DNA of 64,000 bases from Enterococcus devriesei (GTDB lineage Bacteria; Bacillota; Bacilli; Lactobacillales; Enterococcaceae): contig NZ_JXKM01000003.1 of the NCBI RefSeq assembly GCF_001885905.1, positions 303,007 to 367,006 of the forward strand. Direction: 5' to 3'. Positions 1-10,603 of the stretch are shown here, one piece after another; within the stretch, counting starts at the first letter, position 1, and each line of letters begins with the position of its first letter. Made by a program: the position numbers and the translations under genes. The notes beneath the pieces were generated by a model. That model did not search any database and had not been told where the DNA came from. It saw nothing but the letters and a program-made list of their open reading frames with translations.

Positions 1-442
1 CCCGTTGCTTTTGTCCACCAGATAGACGGGCAGGCTCACGGGTCGCAAAGTCTTGCATTTTGACTTTTTCTAAGGCATCTTGCACGCGGTGCTGCATTTC
101 GCTTCGCTCGATTCCTTGGTTCTCTAAACCAAAGGCCACATCATCTTCTACTGTCGCTCCGACAAATTGATTGTCTGGATTCTGAAAAACCATCCCTACT
201 TGACGACGAATGTCCCAGACAGTTTCTTCAGACAATTCTTTGCCGCCAACATGCACCGTGCCTTTTTGTGGCAGATGCAACCCATTAATAGCTTTGGCTA
301 AGGTCGATTTTCCTGAACCATTATGACCCACGATAGCTACCCATTCACCACGCTCAATGGAAAAGCTGACATTTTTTAACGCTGGATTCGTTTCTTCTTG
401 ATAACTAAATTCTATTTGATTGATTTCAATAATTGGCTCCAT
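1..442 (-). CDS. ecfA1: EcfA1, energy-coupling factor transporter ATPase (partial, 3' end beyond window)
   Basis: The reading frame starts at an ATG read leftward from 442 and runs off the left edge, leaving about 147 codons. The translation starts [15 protein letters not shown] and contains a Walker A motif (GHNGSGKST, about residues 39-47), a Q-loop ([11 protein letters not shown]) and, at the very edge, the ABC signature LSGGQKQR. That combination and the VFQNPDNQF sequence are typical of EcfA1/CbiO1, one of the two ATPases of the ECF module that drives vitamin and cofactor uptake. It lies downstream of rplQ, where Gram-positive genomes usually carry ecfA1-ecfA2-ecfT. Walker B and the H-loop are not in the window. 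Confidence 0.93.
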   Translation of the reverse strand, partial: MEPIIEINQIEFSYQEETNPALKNVSFSIERGEWVAIVGHNGSGKSTLAKAINGLHLPQKGTVHVGGKELSEETVWDIRRQVGMVFQNPDNQFVGATVEDDVAFGLENQGIERSEMQHRVQDALEKVKMQDFATREPARLSGGQKQR

Positions 443-568
443 GGTTACACCTTTCCACTTCTTTGCAAATCTGTTCTAAGCCTAGCAAAAAAGCTTCATT
501 TTATCAATCCTTGATACTCGATAAAATGCTTTTGTATACCGATCTGTCATGACAGCAATTTTGGGTAT

Positions 569-658
569 AAAAAAACACTTTATGATGAGTGCCGGCTTCC
601 CAGACAATCTGGGAAGCGGCGCTGAGCTAGACTCGGAGAAAAATCTCCAACATCATAA
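569..658 (-). terminator. Structured rplQ-ecfA1 spacer, probable terminator or attenuator
   Basis: On the minus strand an outer stem (arms at 651-658 and 580-587, TTATGATG with CATCATAA) encloses two further hairpins. One is a perfect 10-bp stem with arms 595-604 and 608-617; the other is a 5-bp stem at 635-648. A run of seven T residues (A at 569-575 on the plus strand) follows, separated from the outer stem by AGTG. This has the shape of a three-way junction ending in a U tract, placed between rplQ and ecfA1. Whether it stops or modulates transcription is inferred. Confidence 0.45.
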
Positions 659-696
659 CACTCTAAAAGAATCATCTATAAAGTGAAGAGTGATTA

Positions 697-1077
697 TTAT
701 ACAAGTTCTAAAACAACCATAGGGGCGTTGTCGCCGCGACGAGGTTCAGTTTTTAAGATACGAGTGTATCCTCCTTGACGTTCAGCGTAACGAGGAGCGA
801 TGTCGTTGAATAATTTTTGTAATGCAGATTCAACAACGATTTCTTCGTTTTCTTCGCGAACATCAGCGATTTCATTACGTACAAAGCTAGCAGCTTGACG
901 ACGTGCATGAAGATCCCCGCGTTTTCCTAAGGTAATCATCTTTTCAGCAGTTGAACGAACTTCTTTCGCACGAGCTTCAGTCGTAACGATACGTTCGTTG
1001 ATAATTAAGTCAGTTGTTAAGTCACGCAACATTGCTTTACGTTGGCTAGATGTGCGTCCTAATTTACGGTAACTCAC
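697..1077 (-). CDS. rplQ: 50S ribosomal protein L17
   Basis: The 126-residue product starts [20 protein letters not shown], the invariant opening of bacterial L17, and has full family length. L17 is a large-subunit protein near the peptide exit tunnel. It is the last ribosomal gene of the alpha operon, 27 bases after rpoA, with a GGAGG-type ribosome binding site before the ATG. Identification is from the N-terminal motif and the gene order rpsM-rpsK-rpoA-rplQ. Confidence 0.98.
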   Translation of the reverse strand: MSYRKLGRTSSQRKAMLRDLTTDLIINERIVTTEARAKEVRSTAEKMITLGKRGDLHARRQAASFVRNEIADVREENEEIVVESALQKLFNDIAPRYAERQGGYTRILKTEPRRGDNAPMVVLELV

Positions 1078-1104
1078 GTAGGTTTCCCTCCTTTGTCAAC
1101 AATA

Positions 1105-2043
1105 TTAATCGTCTTTACGTAGTCCTAAGCCAAGATCATGCAATTTAGCTTTCACTTCTTCAAGTGATTTACGGCCTAAATTACGTACTTTGATCATTTC
1201 TGGTTCAGACTTATTCGTTAATTCTTGAACCGTATTAATTCCGGCACGTTTCAAGCAATTATACGAACGTACAGACAAGTCTAGTTCTTCGATGGTCATT
1301 TCTAGCATTTTTTCTTTTTGCGTCTCTTCTTTTTCTACCATGATTTCAGCATTTTTAGCTTCATCAGTCAGATTAACAAAAATATCTAAATGTTCAGTTA
1401 AAATTTTCGCTGCAAGACTCAATGCTTCTTGAGCAATGATCGATCCGTCAGTCCAAATTTCCATCGTTAATTTATCGAAATCATCACGACGACCAACCCG
1501 AGTATTTTCAACTTGGTAGTTTACTTTACGAACTGGTGTGTAGATAGAATCGACCGGAAGGACACCAATTGGCATATCTTCCTTTTTATTTTCGTCTGCT
1601 TGAACATAGCCTCGACCAGGTTTTACTGTTAGGCGAGCATGGAATGTCGCACCTTCAGCAACAGTACAAATGTACATATCTTTATTCAAGATTTCAACGT
1701 CGCTGTCAACGATAATATCGCCGGCAGTGACCGTAGCTGGTCCAGTAATATCGATCTCAAGGGTTTTTTCTTCTTCGGCGAATAATTTCAACGCCAAACC
1801 TTTGATATTCAAGATGATTTGCACCACGTCTTCACGTACACCTTTGATGGTTGAGAATTCGTGTAACACCCCATCGATTTGAATATTAGTAATGGCTGCG
1901 CCTGGTAAAGAAGAAAGTAGAATACGACGTAGAGAATTACCTAAAGTAGTTCCATAACCTCTTTCCAAAGGTTCAACAACGAACTTGCCATAATCTCTGT
2001 CTTCATCAATTTTTGTGATTCTTGGTTTTTCGAATTCAATCAT
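1105..2043 (-). CDS. rpoA: DNA-directed RNA polymerase subunit alpha
   Basis: The 312-residue protein has both expected domains. The N-terminal assembly domain occupies about residues 1-230, with the [20 protein letters not shown] motif near residues 27-46. The C-terminal domain starts at about residue 245 and contains [14 protein letters not shown], the region that contacts UP-element DNA and activators. The alpha dimer nucleates core RNA polymerase. The gene sits between rpsK and rplQ as in nearly all Firmicutes, so it is co-expressed with the ribosomal genes of the alpha operon. Confidence 0.98.
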   Translation of the reverse strand: MIEFEKPRITKIDEDRDYGKFVVEPLERGYGTTLGNSLRRILLSSLPGAAITNIQIDGVLHEFSTIKGVREDVVQIILNIKGLALKLFAEEEKTLEIDITGPATVTAGDIIVDSDVEILNKDMYICTVAEGATFHARLTVKPGRGYVQADENKKEDMPIGVLPVDSIYTPVRKVNYQVENTRVGRRDDFDKLTMEIWTDGSIIAQEALSLAAKILTEHLDIFVNLTDEAKNAEIMVEKEETQKEKMLEMTIEELDLSVRSYNCLKRAGINTVQELTNKSEPEMIKVRNLGRKSLEEVKAKLHDLGLGLRKDD

Positions 2044-2123
2044 TCTTGTCTTTTACCCCTTTCAAAACGAAAAGTGTCTTGTTCAATGACGTTCCTGTAA
2101 AACTCATAGAAAAGAGGCACTCA

Positions 2124-2513
2124 TTAAACACGACGGCGTTTTGGAGGGCGGCATCCATTATGAGGTACTGGAGTCACGTCACGAATTGCAGTTACTTCTA
2201 AACCAGTTGCTTGCAATGAACGAATCGCTGCTTCACGACCAGAACCAGGTCCTTTAACAGTTACTTCAACACTTTTCAATCCATGTTCCATTGCAGCTTT
2301 TGTTGCTGTTTCAGCAGCCATTTGAGCAGCGAAAGGTGTAGATTTTTTACTACCTTTGAAGCCTAATGAACCTGCAGATGACCATGCCAATGCGTTTCCG
2401 CTAGCATCAGTAATCATGACGATTGTATTATTGAAAGTCGAATGAATATGAGCAATACCTGTTTCAATATTCTTCTTCACACGACGTTTACGATTAACTT
2501 TCTTTGCTACCAT
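2124..2513 (-). CDS. rpsK: 30S ribosomal protein S11
   Basis: The 129-residue protein ends [13 protein letters not shown], the diagnostic S11 tail, and contains the conserved [10 protein letters not shown]-like stretch near residue 25. S11 sits on the platform of the small subunit and contacts the region where mRNA leaves the decoding centre. It is in the alpha operon, 24 bases after rpsM and 80 bases before rpoA, with an AGGAGG site before the start. Confidence 0.98.
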   Translation of the reverse strand: MVAKKVNRKRRVKKNIETGIAHIHSTFNNTIVMITDASGNALAWSSAGSLGFKGSKKSTPFAAQMAAETATKAAMEHGLKSVEVTVKGPGSGREAAIRSLQATGLEVTAIRDVTPVPHNGCRPPKRRRV

Positions 2514-2537
2514 GAAGATTTATACCTCCTTCACTAA

Positions 2538-2903
2538 TTATTTTTTCTTGCCGGCGATAGCGCGAGCTGGGCCTTTACGAGTACGAGCGTTGTTCTTCGT
2601 GTTTTGTCCACGAGTTGGCAAGCCACGACGATGACGGATTCCACGGTAAGAACCGATTTCCATCAAACGCTTGATGTTTAAGTTAGTTTCACGACGAAGA
2701 TCGCCTTCAACTTTTAATTTATCAACTTCAGCACGGATAGCGTCTGTTTGTTCGTTCGTTAAGTCACGTACACGAACATCTTCAGAAACACCTGCATCGG
2801 CTAAAATTTGTTTCGCTGTAGTATTACCAATCCCGAAAATATAAGTAAGGGAAATTACTACGCGTTTATCACGAGGAATATCTACTCCTGCAATACGAGC
2901 CAT
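2538..2903 (-). CDS. rpsM: 30S ribosomal protein S13
   Basis: The 121-residue protein starts [20 protein letters not shown] and carries the [19 protein letters not shown] motif near its C terminus, both characteristic of S13. S13 sits in the head of the small subunit and bridges to the large subunit and P-site tRNA. It lies between rpmJ and rpsK, in the usual order, and is preceded by a GGAGG-type site. Confidence 0.98.
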   Translation of the reverse strand: MARIAGVDIPRDKRVVISLTYIFGIGNTTAKQILADAGVSEDVRVRDLTNEQTDAIRAEVDKLKVEGDLRRETNLNIKRLMEIGSYRGIRHRRGLPTRGQNTKNNARTRKGPARAIAGKKK

Positions 2904-2921
2904 ACTTAATTACACCTCCAA

Positions 2922-3038
2922 TTATCCTTGACGTTGTTTATGTTTTGGGTTTGCTGGGCAAATCACCATAACTCGTCCGTTACGACGAATAACTTTACAA
3001 TGTTCACACATTGGTTTTACTGATGGTCTTACTTTCAT
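2922..3038 (-). CDS. rpmJ: 50S ribosomal protein L36 (zinc-binding form)
   Basis: This 38-codon gene reads [20 protein letters not shown] and ends NPKHKQRQG. The pattern C11-x2-C14, C27 and H33 is the zinc ribbon of the C+ form of L36. An AGGAGG site lies just upstream of the ATG at 3036-3038. It occupies the standard place between infA and rpsM. Presence of the zinc form, like the zinc-type S14 in this window, ties ribosome assembly to zinc supply; this is a general inference. Confidence 0.97.
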   Translation of the reverse strand: MKVRPSVKPMCEHCKVIRRNGRVMVICPANPKHKQRQG

Positions 3039-3071
3039 GATTATACCTCCTGAAGTTTTACGGAGTACAAC

Positions 3072-3290
3072 TTACTTAAAGCGATAGGTAATGCGACCAC
3101 GGCTCAAATCATAGGGAGAAAGTTCTACTGTAACCTTATCTCCAGGTAAGATTCGAATGTAATACATCCGGATTTTACCAGATACGTGTGCAAGAACTTC
3201 GTGTCCGTTTTCCAATTCGACTTTAAACATTGCATTCGGCAAAGTTTCGACGACTGTTCCTTCGATTTCAATCATATCTTCTTTTGCCAC
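3072..3290 (-). CDS. infA: Translation initiation factor IF-1
   Basis: The product is 72 residues when started at the GTG at 3288-3290: (M)[14 protein letters not shown]. An AAGGAGG site lies eight bases upstream of that codon, and the length matches the family, so a longer upstream ATG start is not supported. IF-1 is a single OB-fold protein that blocks the A site during initiation. It is followed by rpmJ after 33 bases. A promoter of its own lies upstream, in the gap to adk. Confidence 0.96.
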   Translation of the reverse strand: MAKEDMIEIEGTVVETLPNAMFKVELENGHEVLAHVSGKIRMYYIRILPGDKVTVELSPYDLSRGRITYRFK

Positions 3291-3405
3291 GCAGAGTACC
3301 TCCTTGTAGTTGTTTCGCATTTTCACACGATAAAATGGCGGAAACTGCAGTTCCCACCTTAATTCTTAAGCTAACTCCTAAAATAGCTAGAAGTCGGACT
3401 GACAA

Positions 3406-3434
3406 ATTCTATCATAAAACATCGAACTTGGCAA
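3406..3434 (-). promoter_or_regulatory. Internal promoter upstream of infA
   Basis: Read on the minus strand, a -35 box TTGCCA (3429-3434) and a -10 box TAGAAT (3406-3411) are exactly 17 bases apart. This is close to the housekeeping consensus and sits in the 174-base gap between adk and infA. It would let infA-rpmJ-rpsM-rpsK-rpoA-rplQ be transcribed independently of the upstream spc genes, with a leader of roughly 110 bases. Confidence 0.6.
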
Positions 3435-3464
3435 GATAAACTGCATCTCAAGTTGGTAGGCAAA

Positions 3465-4151
<687 letters not shown>

Positions 4152-4159
4152 TCATCTTT

Positions 4160-4220
4160 TCATTTGATACGCATACCTTTTTACTCACTTGCCAAAGCAA
4201 GTAGTAAAACTGGTAAAGAC
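4160..4220 (+). repeat. Dispersed intergenic hairpin repeat, partial copy (adk-secY gap)
   Basis: This stretch matches the right half of the repeat described at 45851: TTTGATACGCATACC, then a stem TTTTACT (4179-4185) with AGTAAAA (4203-4209), then CTGGTA. The 17-base interior forms its own ACTTG/CAAGT stem. It fills the gap between secY and adk, inside the spc operon. The first hairpin of the full unit is missing. Confidence 0.6.
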
Positions 4221-4251
4221 CGGCGTTGAGGAAAACCCTCAACACACGAAT

Positions 4252-5553
4252 CTATTCTCCATCCATGAAGCCGACATAGCGTCGTTTCAGCATGAGTCCT
4301 TCTAGTTGTTTTGCAGTTTCTAATGCGACACCGACTACGATCAAAAGACTTGTACCACCCAAACCGATTGATTGAGGCAAGTTCCAAACCATTTGCGCGA
4401 TAATTGGAATCAAGGCGATCAGTCCTAAGAAGATAGCACCTACCACACTTAAACGCATCAAAATTGCAGAAACATATTCTTCCGTTCCTTTACCTGGTCT
4501 TACGCGAGGAATATAACTTCCTTGCTTTTGTAAGTTCTCTGCTAATTTTTCAGGATTAACCTGAACAAAAGCATAGAAGAAGGTGAAAGCAACAATCAGA
4601 ACAGTATAAATCGCAGCACCTGGAACTGTGTTATAACTGAATAACTTCGTTAACACATCGTACCAGCCTTCCGCTTGATATCTGCTGGCTAATGCTTGCA
4701 ACACCGCATTGGGCGTAGCAATAAACGAGCTGGCAAAGATAACTGGGATAACACCGGCAGCATTTACTTTTAATGGTAGATAACTGCTCGTTGGCGCACC
4801 TGCGACTTGCTTAGTATATTGAATAGGGATTTTTCTTTCTGCTTGTTGAAAGTACGTTACAAAAACGACGATCAAGATAATAGCAATCAATAAAATCACC
4901 ACGAAAATCACTGACTTCCAAATATCACTAGGATCGATATTTACGAAATAATCATCGAAGATATCTTTGATACTTTGCGGTAAGCGGGAAATAATCCCTG
5001 CAAAGATGATCATCGAAACACCATTTCCAATTCCTTTTTCAGTGATTTGTTCTCCCAGCCAAGTTACAAACATGGTACCTGCTGTTAGAATCAACCCAAT
5101 CGTAACGAAGGTTTGAACATTGCGATTTGGCACAAAACCAAATTGTGCAAAATAATCAAATCCAGCTGTAATACTAACAGACTGAATAAAAGCCAAGACT
5201 AAAGTCAAATAGCGTGTTGCCTGATTCAACTTCTTACGTCCAACTTCCCCTTGTTTTGACCATTCAACGAACTTAGGAACAATATCCATCTGCAACAATT
5301 GAATGACAATTGAAGCAGTGATATAAGGAGAAACTCCCATCGAGAAGATCGAAAAGTTTTGCATAGCTGAGCCACTGACCAAATTCAACATTCTGAAAAA
5401 TGGCATTTCACTCAGGCCTTGCAACCCATGTGCGTCAACTCCTGGTACAGTGATCTGAGCACCTAGCCTAAAAACTAGAAGCATTAAAACGGTGAACAAA
5501 ATCCGCGATCGGATGTTCTGAACTTTGAAAGAATCCTTTAAAAGTTTGAACAT
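4252..5553 (-). CDS. secY: Protein translocase subunit SecY
   Basis: The 433-residue protein has ten hydrophobic segments, begins [20 protein letters not shown] and contains the conserved cytoplasmic loop PIQYTKQVAG and the YIPRVRPGKGTEEY loop near residue 350. SecY is the channel subunit of the SecYEG translocon, through which preproteins leave the cytoplasm. Its ATG overlaps the stop codon of rplO by one base (TAATG), suggesting translational coupling. The gap to adk holds one partial intergenic repeat and a 7-bp hairpin (4225-4243). Confidence 0.98.
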   Translation of the reverse strand: MFKLLKDSFKVQNIRSRILFTVLMLLVFRLGAQITVPGVDAHGLQGLSEMPFFRMLNLVSGSAMQNFSIFSMGVSPYITASIVIQLLQMDIVPKFVEWSKQGEVGRKKLNQATRYLTLVLAFIQSVSITAGFDYFAQFGFVPNRNVQTFVTIGLILTAGTMFVTWLGEQITEKGIGNGVSMIIFAGIISRLPQSIKDIFDDYFVNIDPSDIWKSVIFVVILLIAIILIVVFVTYFQQAERKIPIQYTKQVAGAPTSSYLPLKVNAAGVIPVIFASSFIATPNAVLQALASRYQAEGWYDVLTKLFSYNTVPGAAIYTVLIVAFTFFYAFVQVNPEKLAENLQKQGSYIPRVRPGKGTEEYVSAILMRLSVVGAIFLGLIALIPIIAQMVWNLPQSIGLGGTSLLIVVGVALETAKQLEGLMLKRRYVGFMDGE

Positions 5554-5993
5554 TAAATCACCTCGATTGAACCACCAGCAGCTTCAATTGTTTCTTGAGC
5601 ATGTTTCGAGAATTTCGCTGCTTTAACGGTTAGTTTTTTGTCTAATGATCCGTTTCCTAAAACTTTGATTCCGGCTTTTTCGTTTTTCACGATTCCAGCT
5701 TCAACTAGAGCAACAGGAGTTACTTCAGTTCCGTCTTCAAAACGATTTAAGACATCTAAATTGATTACAGCGTACTCTTTGCGGTTCACATTCGTAAATC
5801 CGCGTTTTGGTAAACGACGGAATAAAGGCGTTTGACCACCTTCAAAACCTAAACGCACACCACCGCCTGAACGAGCCTTTTGACCTTTCTGACCACGTCC
5901 AGATGTTTTTCCGTTACCTGATGAAGTACCACGTCCAACGCGATTGCGAACTTTACGTGAACCTTCGGCAGGTTGTAATTCATGAAGTTTCAT
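5553..5993 (-). CDS. rplO: 50S ribosomal protein L15
   Basis: Started at the ATG at 5991-5993, which has an AAGGAGG site upstream, the product is 146 residues: [20 protein letters not shown]. The glycine- and arginine-rich stretch [20 protein letters not shown] near residues 24-43 is the L15 signature. L15 is a late-assembling large-subunit protein. Its stop codon overlaps the secY start by one base. Confidence 0.97.
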   Translation of the reverse strand: MKLHELQPAEGSRKVRNRVGRGTSSGNGKTSGRGQKGQKARSGGGVRLGFEGGQTPLFRRLPKRGFTNVNRKEYAVINLDVLNRFEDGTEVTPVALVEAGIVKNEKAGIKVLGNGSLDKKLTVKAAKFSKHAQETIEAAGGSIEVI

Positions 5994-6034
5994 TATATAG
6001 GGCACCTCCTTAGATTGTAATCATCATTATTTGA

Positions 6035-6214
6035 TTAAACTTCTTCTACGTCCACTAAATGAGAGACTGTGTTAACCATACCTTTGATTGCATCATTAGC
6101 AGGTTTAACAACAGTGCTGTTCATTTTTTTCAGACCCAACGCTTTAACAGTGTCACGTTGGTTTTGAGGACGTCCGATAATACTGCGTTTTAAAGTAATT
6201 TTTAATTCAGCCAT
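6035..6214 (-). CDS. rpmD: 50S ribosomal protein L30
   Basis: A 59-codon gene in the 223-base space between rpsE and rplO reads [20 protein letters not shown] and contains [13 protein letters not shown], matching bacterial L30 in motif and length. A GGAGG-type site precedes the ATG at 6212-6214. It lies 14 bases after rpsE, as expected in the spc operon order rpsE-rpmD-rplO. Confidence 0.96.
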   Translation of the reverse strand: MAELKITLKRSIIGRPQNQRDTVKALGLKKMNSTVVKPANDAIKGMVNTVSHLVDVEEV

Positions 6215-6228
6215 TACATTCGTCCTCC

Positions 6229-6729
6229 TTAATTAGCTAAGTTTTCTACAGAGATGCCGCGTAATGCTGCAACGTCTTCTGCTTTTTTCAATTGAGTCAA
6301 TCCTTCAACAGTTGCGCGAACAACGTTGATCGGTGTGTTTGAACCTAAAGATTTAGAAGTTACATCGGCAACGCCAGCTAATTCCAAGACGGCACGAACT
6401 GGTCCACCAGCAGCAACTCCGGCACCTTCTACAGCAGGTTTCATCAAGATACGTCCACCGCCGAATACACCAATAACTTCGTGAGGAAGCGTTGTTCCTA
6501 CCATCGGTACTTCGACTAGGTTTTTCTTAGCATCTTCGATTGCTTTACGAATCGCTTCAGGTACTTCTTGTGCTTTACCAGTACCAAAGCCTACGTGACC
6601 GTTTTTGTCACCGACAACAACTAATGCCGCAAAACGTAGACGACGTCCACCTTTAACAACTTTAGTAACACGGTTGATCGCTACTACGCGGTCTTCTAAT
6701 TCCAAATGATTTGGATCGATATAAACCAT
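6229..6729 (-). CDS. rpsE: 30S ribosomal protein S5
   Basis: The 166-residue protein shows the S5 double-stranded RNA-binding domain ([20 protein letters not shown], from about residue 11) and the C-terminal S5 domain with [13 protein letters not shown] near residue 88. S5 contributes to decoding accuracy and to the mRNA entry helicase site. It lies 20 bases downstream of rplR and is preceded by GGAGG. Confidence 0.98.
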   Translation of the reverse strand: MVYIDPNHLELEDRVVAINRVTKVVKGGRRLRFAALVVVGDKNGHVGFGTGKAQEVPEAIRKAIEDAKKNLVEVPMVGTTLPHEVIGVFGGGRILMKPAVEGAGVAAGGPVRAVLELAGVADVTSKSLGSNTPINVVRATVEGLTQLKKAEDVAALRGISVENLAN

Positions 6730-6749
6730 GAATGGTGTTCCTCCTTCTC

Positions 6750-7106
6750 CTAAAATTCTAGTCCATTTTCGCGTGCTGCTTCAGCTAAAGCTGCTACACG
6801 GCCATGGTAAAGGTATCCACCACGGTCAAAGACTACTTTCTTAATACCTTTTTCAGAAGCACGTTCTGCTACTAGTTTCCCAACAGCTTGTGCTTGTTCA
6901 GTTTTTGTTCCACCTGAAATTTCTTTATCCAAGGCAGAGGCACTTGCAAGCGTCACACCCGCTACGTCATCAATTACTTGCGCGTAGATGTTTTTGTTAG
7001 AACGAAAAACGTTCAAGCGTGGGCACTCAGCAGTACCAGAGATCTTACCGCGAACGCGCATGTGGCGTTTTTGGCGTGTCTTATTTTTATCTGGTTTTGA
7101 AATCAC
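6750..7106 (-). CDS. rplR: 50S ribosomal protein L18
   Basis: L18 binds 5S rRNA. The product is 118 residues when started at the GTG at 7104-7106, giving (M)[20 protein letters not shown] second GTG three codons upstream lies inside the GAGGTG ribosome binding site itself and cannot be the start. Conserved features include [14 protein letters not shown] and the C-terminal [19 protein letters not shown]. It sits between rplF and rpsE. Confidence 0.96.
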   Translation of the reverse strand: MISKPDKNKTRQKRHMRVRGKISGTAECPRLNVFRSNKNIYAQVIDDVAGVTLASASALDKEISGGTKTEQAQAVGKLVAERASEKGIKKVVFDRGGYLYHGRVAALAEAARENGLEF

Positions 7107-7158
7107 AATTGTCACCTCTTTGTTTAAGCTGGCCTAGGCCGCAAGTAGGTTTGACCTA

Positions 7159-7695
7159 CTATTTACCAGTTTTACCTTCTTTACGACGTACATATTCGCC
7201 AACATAACGAATACCTTTGCCTTTATAAGGTTCTGGAGGACGAGTTCCGCGGATTTTCGCAGCTAATTCGCCTACTACTTCTTTGTTTGATCCTTTAACG
7301 ATTACTTGCGTATTCGCAGGAACTTCGATTGTAACGCCTTCTGGTGCTACAATCTCAACTGGGTGAGAGTAACCAACGTTCAATACAAGTTTTGATCCTT
7401 GTAATTGCGCACGGTACCCAACCCCGATTAATTCTAATGCTTTTTGGAATCCTTCCGAAACACCAACAACCATGTTATTGAAGTTTGCACGAGTTGTTCC
7501 GTGGATTGTTTTCATTTCTTTGCTGTCGTTTGGACGAGTGAACGTTACTTCGTTTCCTTCAATGCTCATTTTGATATCAGAAGAAAAAGTACGCGTTAAT
7601 TCACCTTTAGGTCCTTTAACAGTTACATCGTTTCCGTTTTGAGTTACTTCAACTCCTGCAGGTAAAACGACTAATTTATTACCAATACGGCTCAC
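7159..7695 (-). CDS. rplF: 50S ribosomal protein L6
   Basis: The 178-residue protein begins [17 protein letters not shown] and ends with the L6 signature [26 protein letters not shown]-type tail. It consists of two repeated alpha/beta domains of about 80 residues, as in all bacterial L6. L6 binds near the sarcin-ricin loop. Gene order rpsH-rplF-rplR is standard. Confidence 0.98.
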   Translation of the reverse strand: MSRIGNKLVVLPAGVEVTQNGNDVTVKGPKGELTRTFSSDIKMSIEGNEVTFTRPNDSKEMKTIHGTTRANFNNMVVGVSEGFQKALELIGVGYRAQLQGSKLVLNVGYSHPVEIVAPEGVTIEVPANTQVIVKGSNKEVVGELAAKIRGTRPPEPYKGKGIRYVGEYVRRKEGKTGK

Positions 7696-7726
7696 TTAAA
7701 GACACCTCCTCATGGATTGTTTGATA

Positions 7727-8125
7727 TTACCAAACGTAAGCTAAGACTTCGCCGCCGACGTTTTTACCTCTTGCTTCTTTATCAGTTACTAAACCTTCAG
7801 AAGTAGAGATGATTGCGATACCTAAACCGTTTAATACTTTTGGTACTTCGTCAGCTTTGACGTAAGCACGTAAGCCTGGTTTAGAAATACGTTTCAAGTT
7901 CGTGATAACACGTTCGTCATTTTTACCGTATTTAAGGAACACACGGATCATGCCTTGTTTGTCATCTTCGATATATTCAACATCACGTACGAAACCTTCA
8001 CGTTTAAGGATTTCGGCGATGTCACGTTTGATTTTTGAAGCAGGTACTTCAACTGTATCGTGTTTTACCATGTTGGCATTACGAATACGAGTTAGAAAAT
8101 CTGCAATTGGATCTGTCATGACCAT
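7727..8125 (-). CDS. rpsH: 30S ribosomal protein S8
   Basis: The 132-residue product starts [20 protein letters not shown] and ends with the conserved [19 protein letters not shown] segment. S8 binds the central domain of 16S rRNA and organises early assembly; in enteric bacteria it also represses its own operon, but no equivalent site is evident here. It lies 32 bases after rpsN. Confidence 0.98.
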   Translation of the reverse strand: MVMTDPIADFLTRIRNANMVKHDTVEVPASKIKRDIAEILKREGFVRDVEYIEDDKQGMIRVFLKYGKNDERVITNLKRISKPGLRAYVKADEVPKVLNGLGIAIISTSEGLVTDKEARGKNVGGEVLAYVW

Positions 8126-8157
8126 TGAACTGTTTACCTCCTTTATGCGAGTTTATT

Positions 8158-8343
8158 TTACCAGCTTGCTTTCTTCACGCCGGGAATTTGACCTTTGTAG
8201 GCAAGTTCGCGGAAGCAAATACGGCAAAGATGAAATTTACGATAAACTGAATGTGGACGTCCGCAACGTTCGCAGCGAGTATATTCTTGCGTTGAATGTT
8301 TTGCAGGGCGTTTGTTTTTAGCAATCATTGATTTTTTAGCCAA
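8158..8343 (-). CDS. rpsN: 30S ribosomal protein S14 type Z
   Basis: This short 61-residue S14 is the zinc-binding form. Two CxxC pairs are visible, CERC near residue 24 and CRIC near residue 40. Long S14 paralogues without cysteines replace it under zinc limitation in some Firmicutes; none is in this window. It lies between rplE and rpsH with an AGGAGG-type site. Confidence 0.97.
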   Translation of the reverse strand: MAKKSMIAKNKRPAKHSTQEYTRCERCGRPHSVYRKFHLCRICFRELAYKGQIPGVKKASW

Positions 8344-8360
8344 TTTTTTCGCCTCCTTGA

Positions 8361-8900
8361 TTATTTTTGGAATGGCATTCCAAGTTGTGTTAATAATTCG
8401 CGTGATTCTTCATCGGTTTTCGCAGTTGTAACAACAACGATATCCATACCACGGACTTTATCAACTAAATCATAATCTACTTCAGGGAAGATCAATTGTT
8501 CTTTGACACCTAAAGTAAAGTTACCGCGGCCATCAAAGGATTTTTTGCTTACTCCGTGGAAGTCACGTACACGTGGAAGTGACACAGTCACTAATTTGTC
8601 TAAGAATTCATACATTCTTTCTCCGCGTAGTGTTACTTTCGCACCGATAGGCATTCCTTCACGTAAACGGAAACCAGCGATTGATTTTTTAGCTTTAGTG
8701 ATGATTGGTTTTTGACCAGCGATCAAGGCTAATTCTTCAACAGCTTTGTCTAAGTTTTTTGCGTTTGATACCGCATCACCAACACCCATGTTGATGACGA
8801 TTTTCTCAACTTTAGGAACTTCCATAACTGAATCATAGTTAAATTTTTCCATCAAAGATGGTGTAATTTCACTTACAAATTTTTCTTTTAGGCGGTTCAT
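8361..8900 (-). CDS. rplE: 50S ribosomal protein L5
   Basis: The 179-residue protein has the L5 motifs [13 protein letters not shown] and [19 protein letters not shown]5 binds 5S rRNA and contacts P-site tRNA. It follows rplX by 26 bases and precedes rpsN, in the universal spc order. The ATG has an AGGATC/GGAGG-type site upstream. Confidence 0.98.
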   Translation of the reverse strand: MNRLKEKFVSEITPSLMEKFNYDSVMEVPKVEKIVINMGVGDAVSNAKNLDKAVEELALIAGQKPIITKAKKSIAGFRLREGMPIGAKVTLRGERMYEFLDKLVTVSLPRVRDFHGVSKKSFDGRGNFTLGVKEQLIFPEVDYDLVDKVRGMDIVVVTTAKTDEESRELLTQLGMPFQK

Positions 8901-8926
8901 CTATAAGATCCTCCTTCCTTGTTTAA

Positions 8927-9238
8927 TTATTTATCTAGAGTTTCGCCGGTTTTTTTAGAAACGCGGACTTTCTTACCGTCAACCACTTTGTAGCCAACGC
9001 GTGTCGCTTCTCCATTTGAAGGGTCGATGACCATAACATTTGAAGCGTGAATTGGCGCTTCGACCTCAACGATACCGCCTTGAGGGGCAGTTTGAGAGGC
9101 TTTCTGATGTTTTTTAACGACATTAACGCCTTCAACAACGACTTTATCTTTTTTAGGAAGGGCTTCTAAAACTACGCCTTCTTTATTTCTGTCTTTACCA
9201 GAGATAACTTTTACTTTATCGCCTTTTTTAACGAACAT
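8927..9238 (-). CDS. rplX: 50S ribosomal protein L24
   Basis: The 103-residue protein starts [20 protein letters not shown], a KOW motif typical of L24, followed by [14 protein letters not shown]24 initiates assembly of the large subunit. It lies 35 bases after rplN. A nested reading frame in another phase has no support. Confidence 0.97.
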   Translation of the reverse strand: MFVKKGDKVKVISGKDRNKEGVVLEALPKKDKVVVEGVNVVKKHQKASQTAPQGGIVEVEAPIHASNVMVIDPSNGEATRVGYKVVDGKKVRVSKKTGETLDK

Positions 9239-9273
9239 TACTGTTGCGCACCTCCTTTGGTTGAATCTTTCGA

Positions 9274-9657
<384 letters not shown>

Positions 9658-9697
9658 TCAGATTTAAAAAACATCTATATAGGAAAATCTCGTGTGA

Positions 9698-9964
9698 TTA
9701 GATAATCACTGCTTTTTCAACGATTTCAACCAGACGGAAACGTTTGGTAGCTGATAATGGACGAGTTTCCATGATTTTCACGATATCACCAATTTTTGCT
9801 TCATTGTTTTCATCGTGAGCTTTGTATTTTTTAGAATACTTCATACGTTTACCGTAGATTGGGTGATTCTTTTGGGTTTCAACGACAACAGTGATCGTTT
9901 TGTCCATTTTGTCAGATACCACGCGTCCTTGATAAACTTTACGTTGATTTCTTTCTTCAGTCAT
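9698..9964 (-). CDS. rpsQ: 30S ribosomal protein S17
   Basis: The 88-residue product has the OB-fold sequence [19 protein letters not shown] and the motif [22 protein letters not shown] common to bacterial S17, a primary 16S rRNA-binding protein. It lies 21 bases after rpmC. Confidence 0.97.
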   Translation of the reverse strand: MTEERNQRKVYQGRVVSDKMDKTITVVVETQKNHPIYGKRMKYSKKYKAHDENNEAKIGDIVKIMETRPLSATKRFRLVEIVEKAVII

Positions 9965-9985
9965 ACTGGAAATGGCCTCCTTCCA

Positions 9986-10177
9986 CTATTTGTCAGCTTG
10001 TTCGTGCAACACAGTTTTAATGCGTGCAATCGATTTACGTACTTCTTTAATACGTGCAGTGTTTTCTAATTGACCTGTTGCTAATTGGAATCTAAGATTG
10101 AACAATTCTTCTTTTAATTGTTTTTCTTGATCTAGCATTTCGGCAGTGGTTAATTCTCTGATTTCTTTAACCTTCAT
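9986..10177 (-). CDS. rpmC: 50S ribosomal protein L29
   Basis: Started at the ATG at 10175-10177 the product is 63 residues, [19 protein letters not shown], which matches family length. The helical sequence [19 protein letters not shown] is the L29 signature. The start lies 11 bases inside the 3' end of rplP, so the two are probably translationally coupled. L29 sits by the exit tunnel near L23. Confidence 0.96.
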   Translation of the reverse strand: MKVKEIRELTTAEMLDQEKQLKEELFNLRFQLATGQLENTARIKEVRKSIARIKTVLHEQADK

Positions 10178-10601
10178 TCGATTCACCACCCATTTCCTCA
10201 CGTTTTACGATCTTCGTTTTCATAGGTAATTTGTGAGAAGCAAGACGTAATGCTTCGCGAGCTACTTCTTCAGGAACACCGGCGATTTCAAACATGATCT
10301 TGCCGCGTTTAACTGGTGAAACCCATCCTTCAGGAGCACCTTTACCTTTACCCATACGTACGCCGATCGCTTTAGATGTATATGATTTATGAGGGAAAAT
10401 TTTGATCCATACTTTCCCACCACGCTTCATGTAACGAGTCATAGCGATACGTGAAGCTTCGATTTGACGGTTGGTGATCCAATGTGATTCTACAGCTTGT
10501 AAGCCGAATTCACCAAAAGCAATCTCTTTACCGCCTTTAGCTTCTCCGCGCATTTTTCCACGGAATTCACGACGGTGTTTTACACGTTTAGGTACTAACA
10601 T
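10167..10601 (-). CDS. rplP: 50S ribosomal protein L16
   Basis: The 144-residue protein begins [19 protein letters not shown] and has the PVSIKAAG-type segment replaced by [20 protein letters not shown], as in Gram-positive L16. L16 lies close to the A site and the L7/L12 stalk base. Its last 11 bases overlap rpmC, and it starts two bases after rpsC ends. Confidence 0.98.
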   Translation of the reverse strand: MLVPKRVKHRREFRGKMRGEAKGGKEIAFGEFGLQAVESHWITNRQIEASRIAMTRYMKRGGKVWIKIFPHKSYTSKAIGVRMGKGKGAPEGWVSPVKRGKIMFEIAGVPEEVAREALRLASHKLPMKTKIVKREEMGGESNEG

Positions 10602-10603
10602 GC

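Noticed and set aside
3291-3464. A map (methionine aminopeptidase) gene between adk and infA
   Set aside because: The gap is only 174 bases and holds a promoter. The gene must be elsewhere in the genome.
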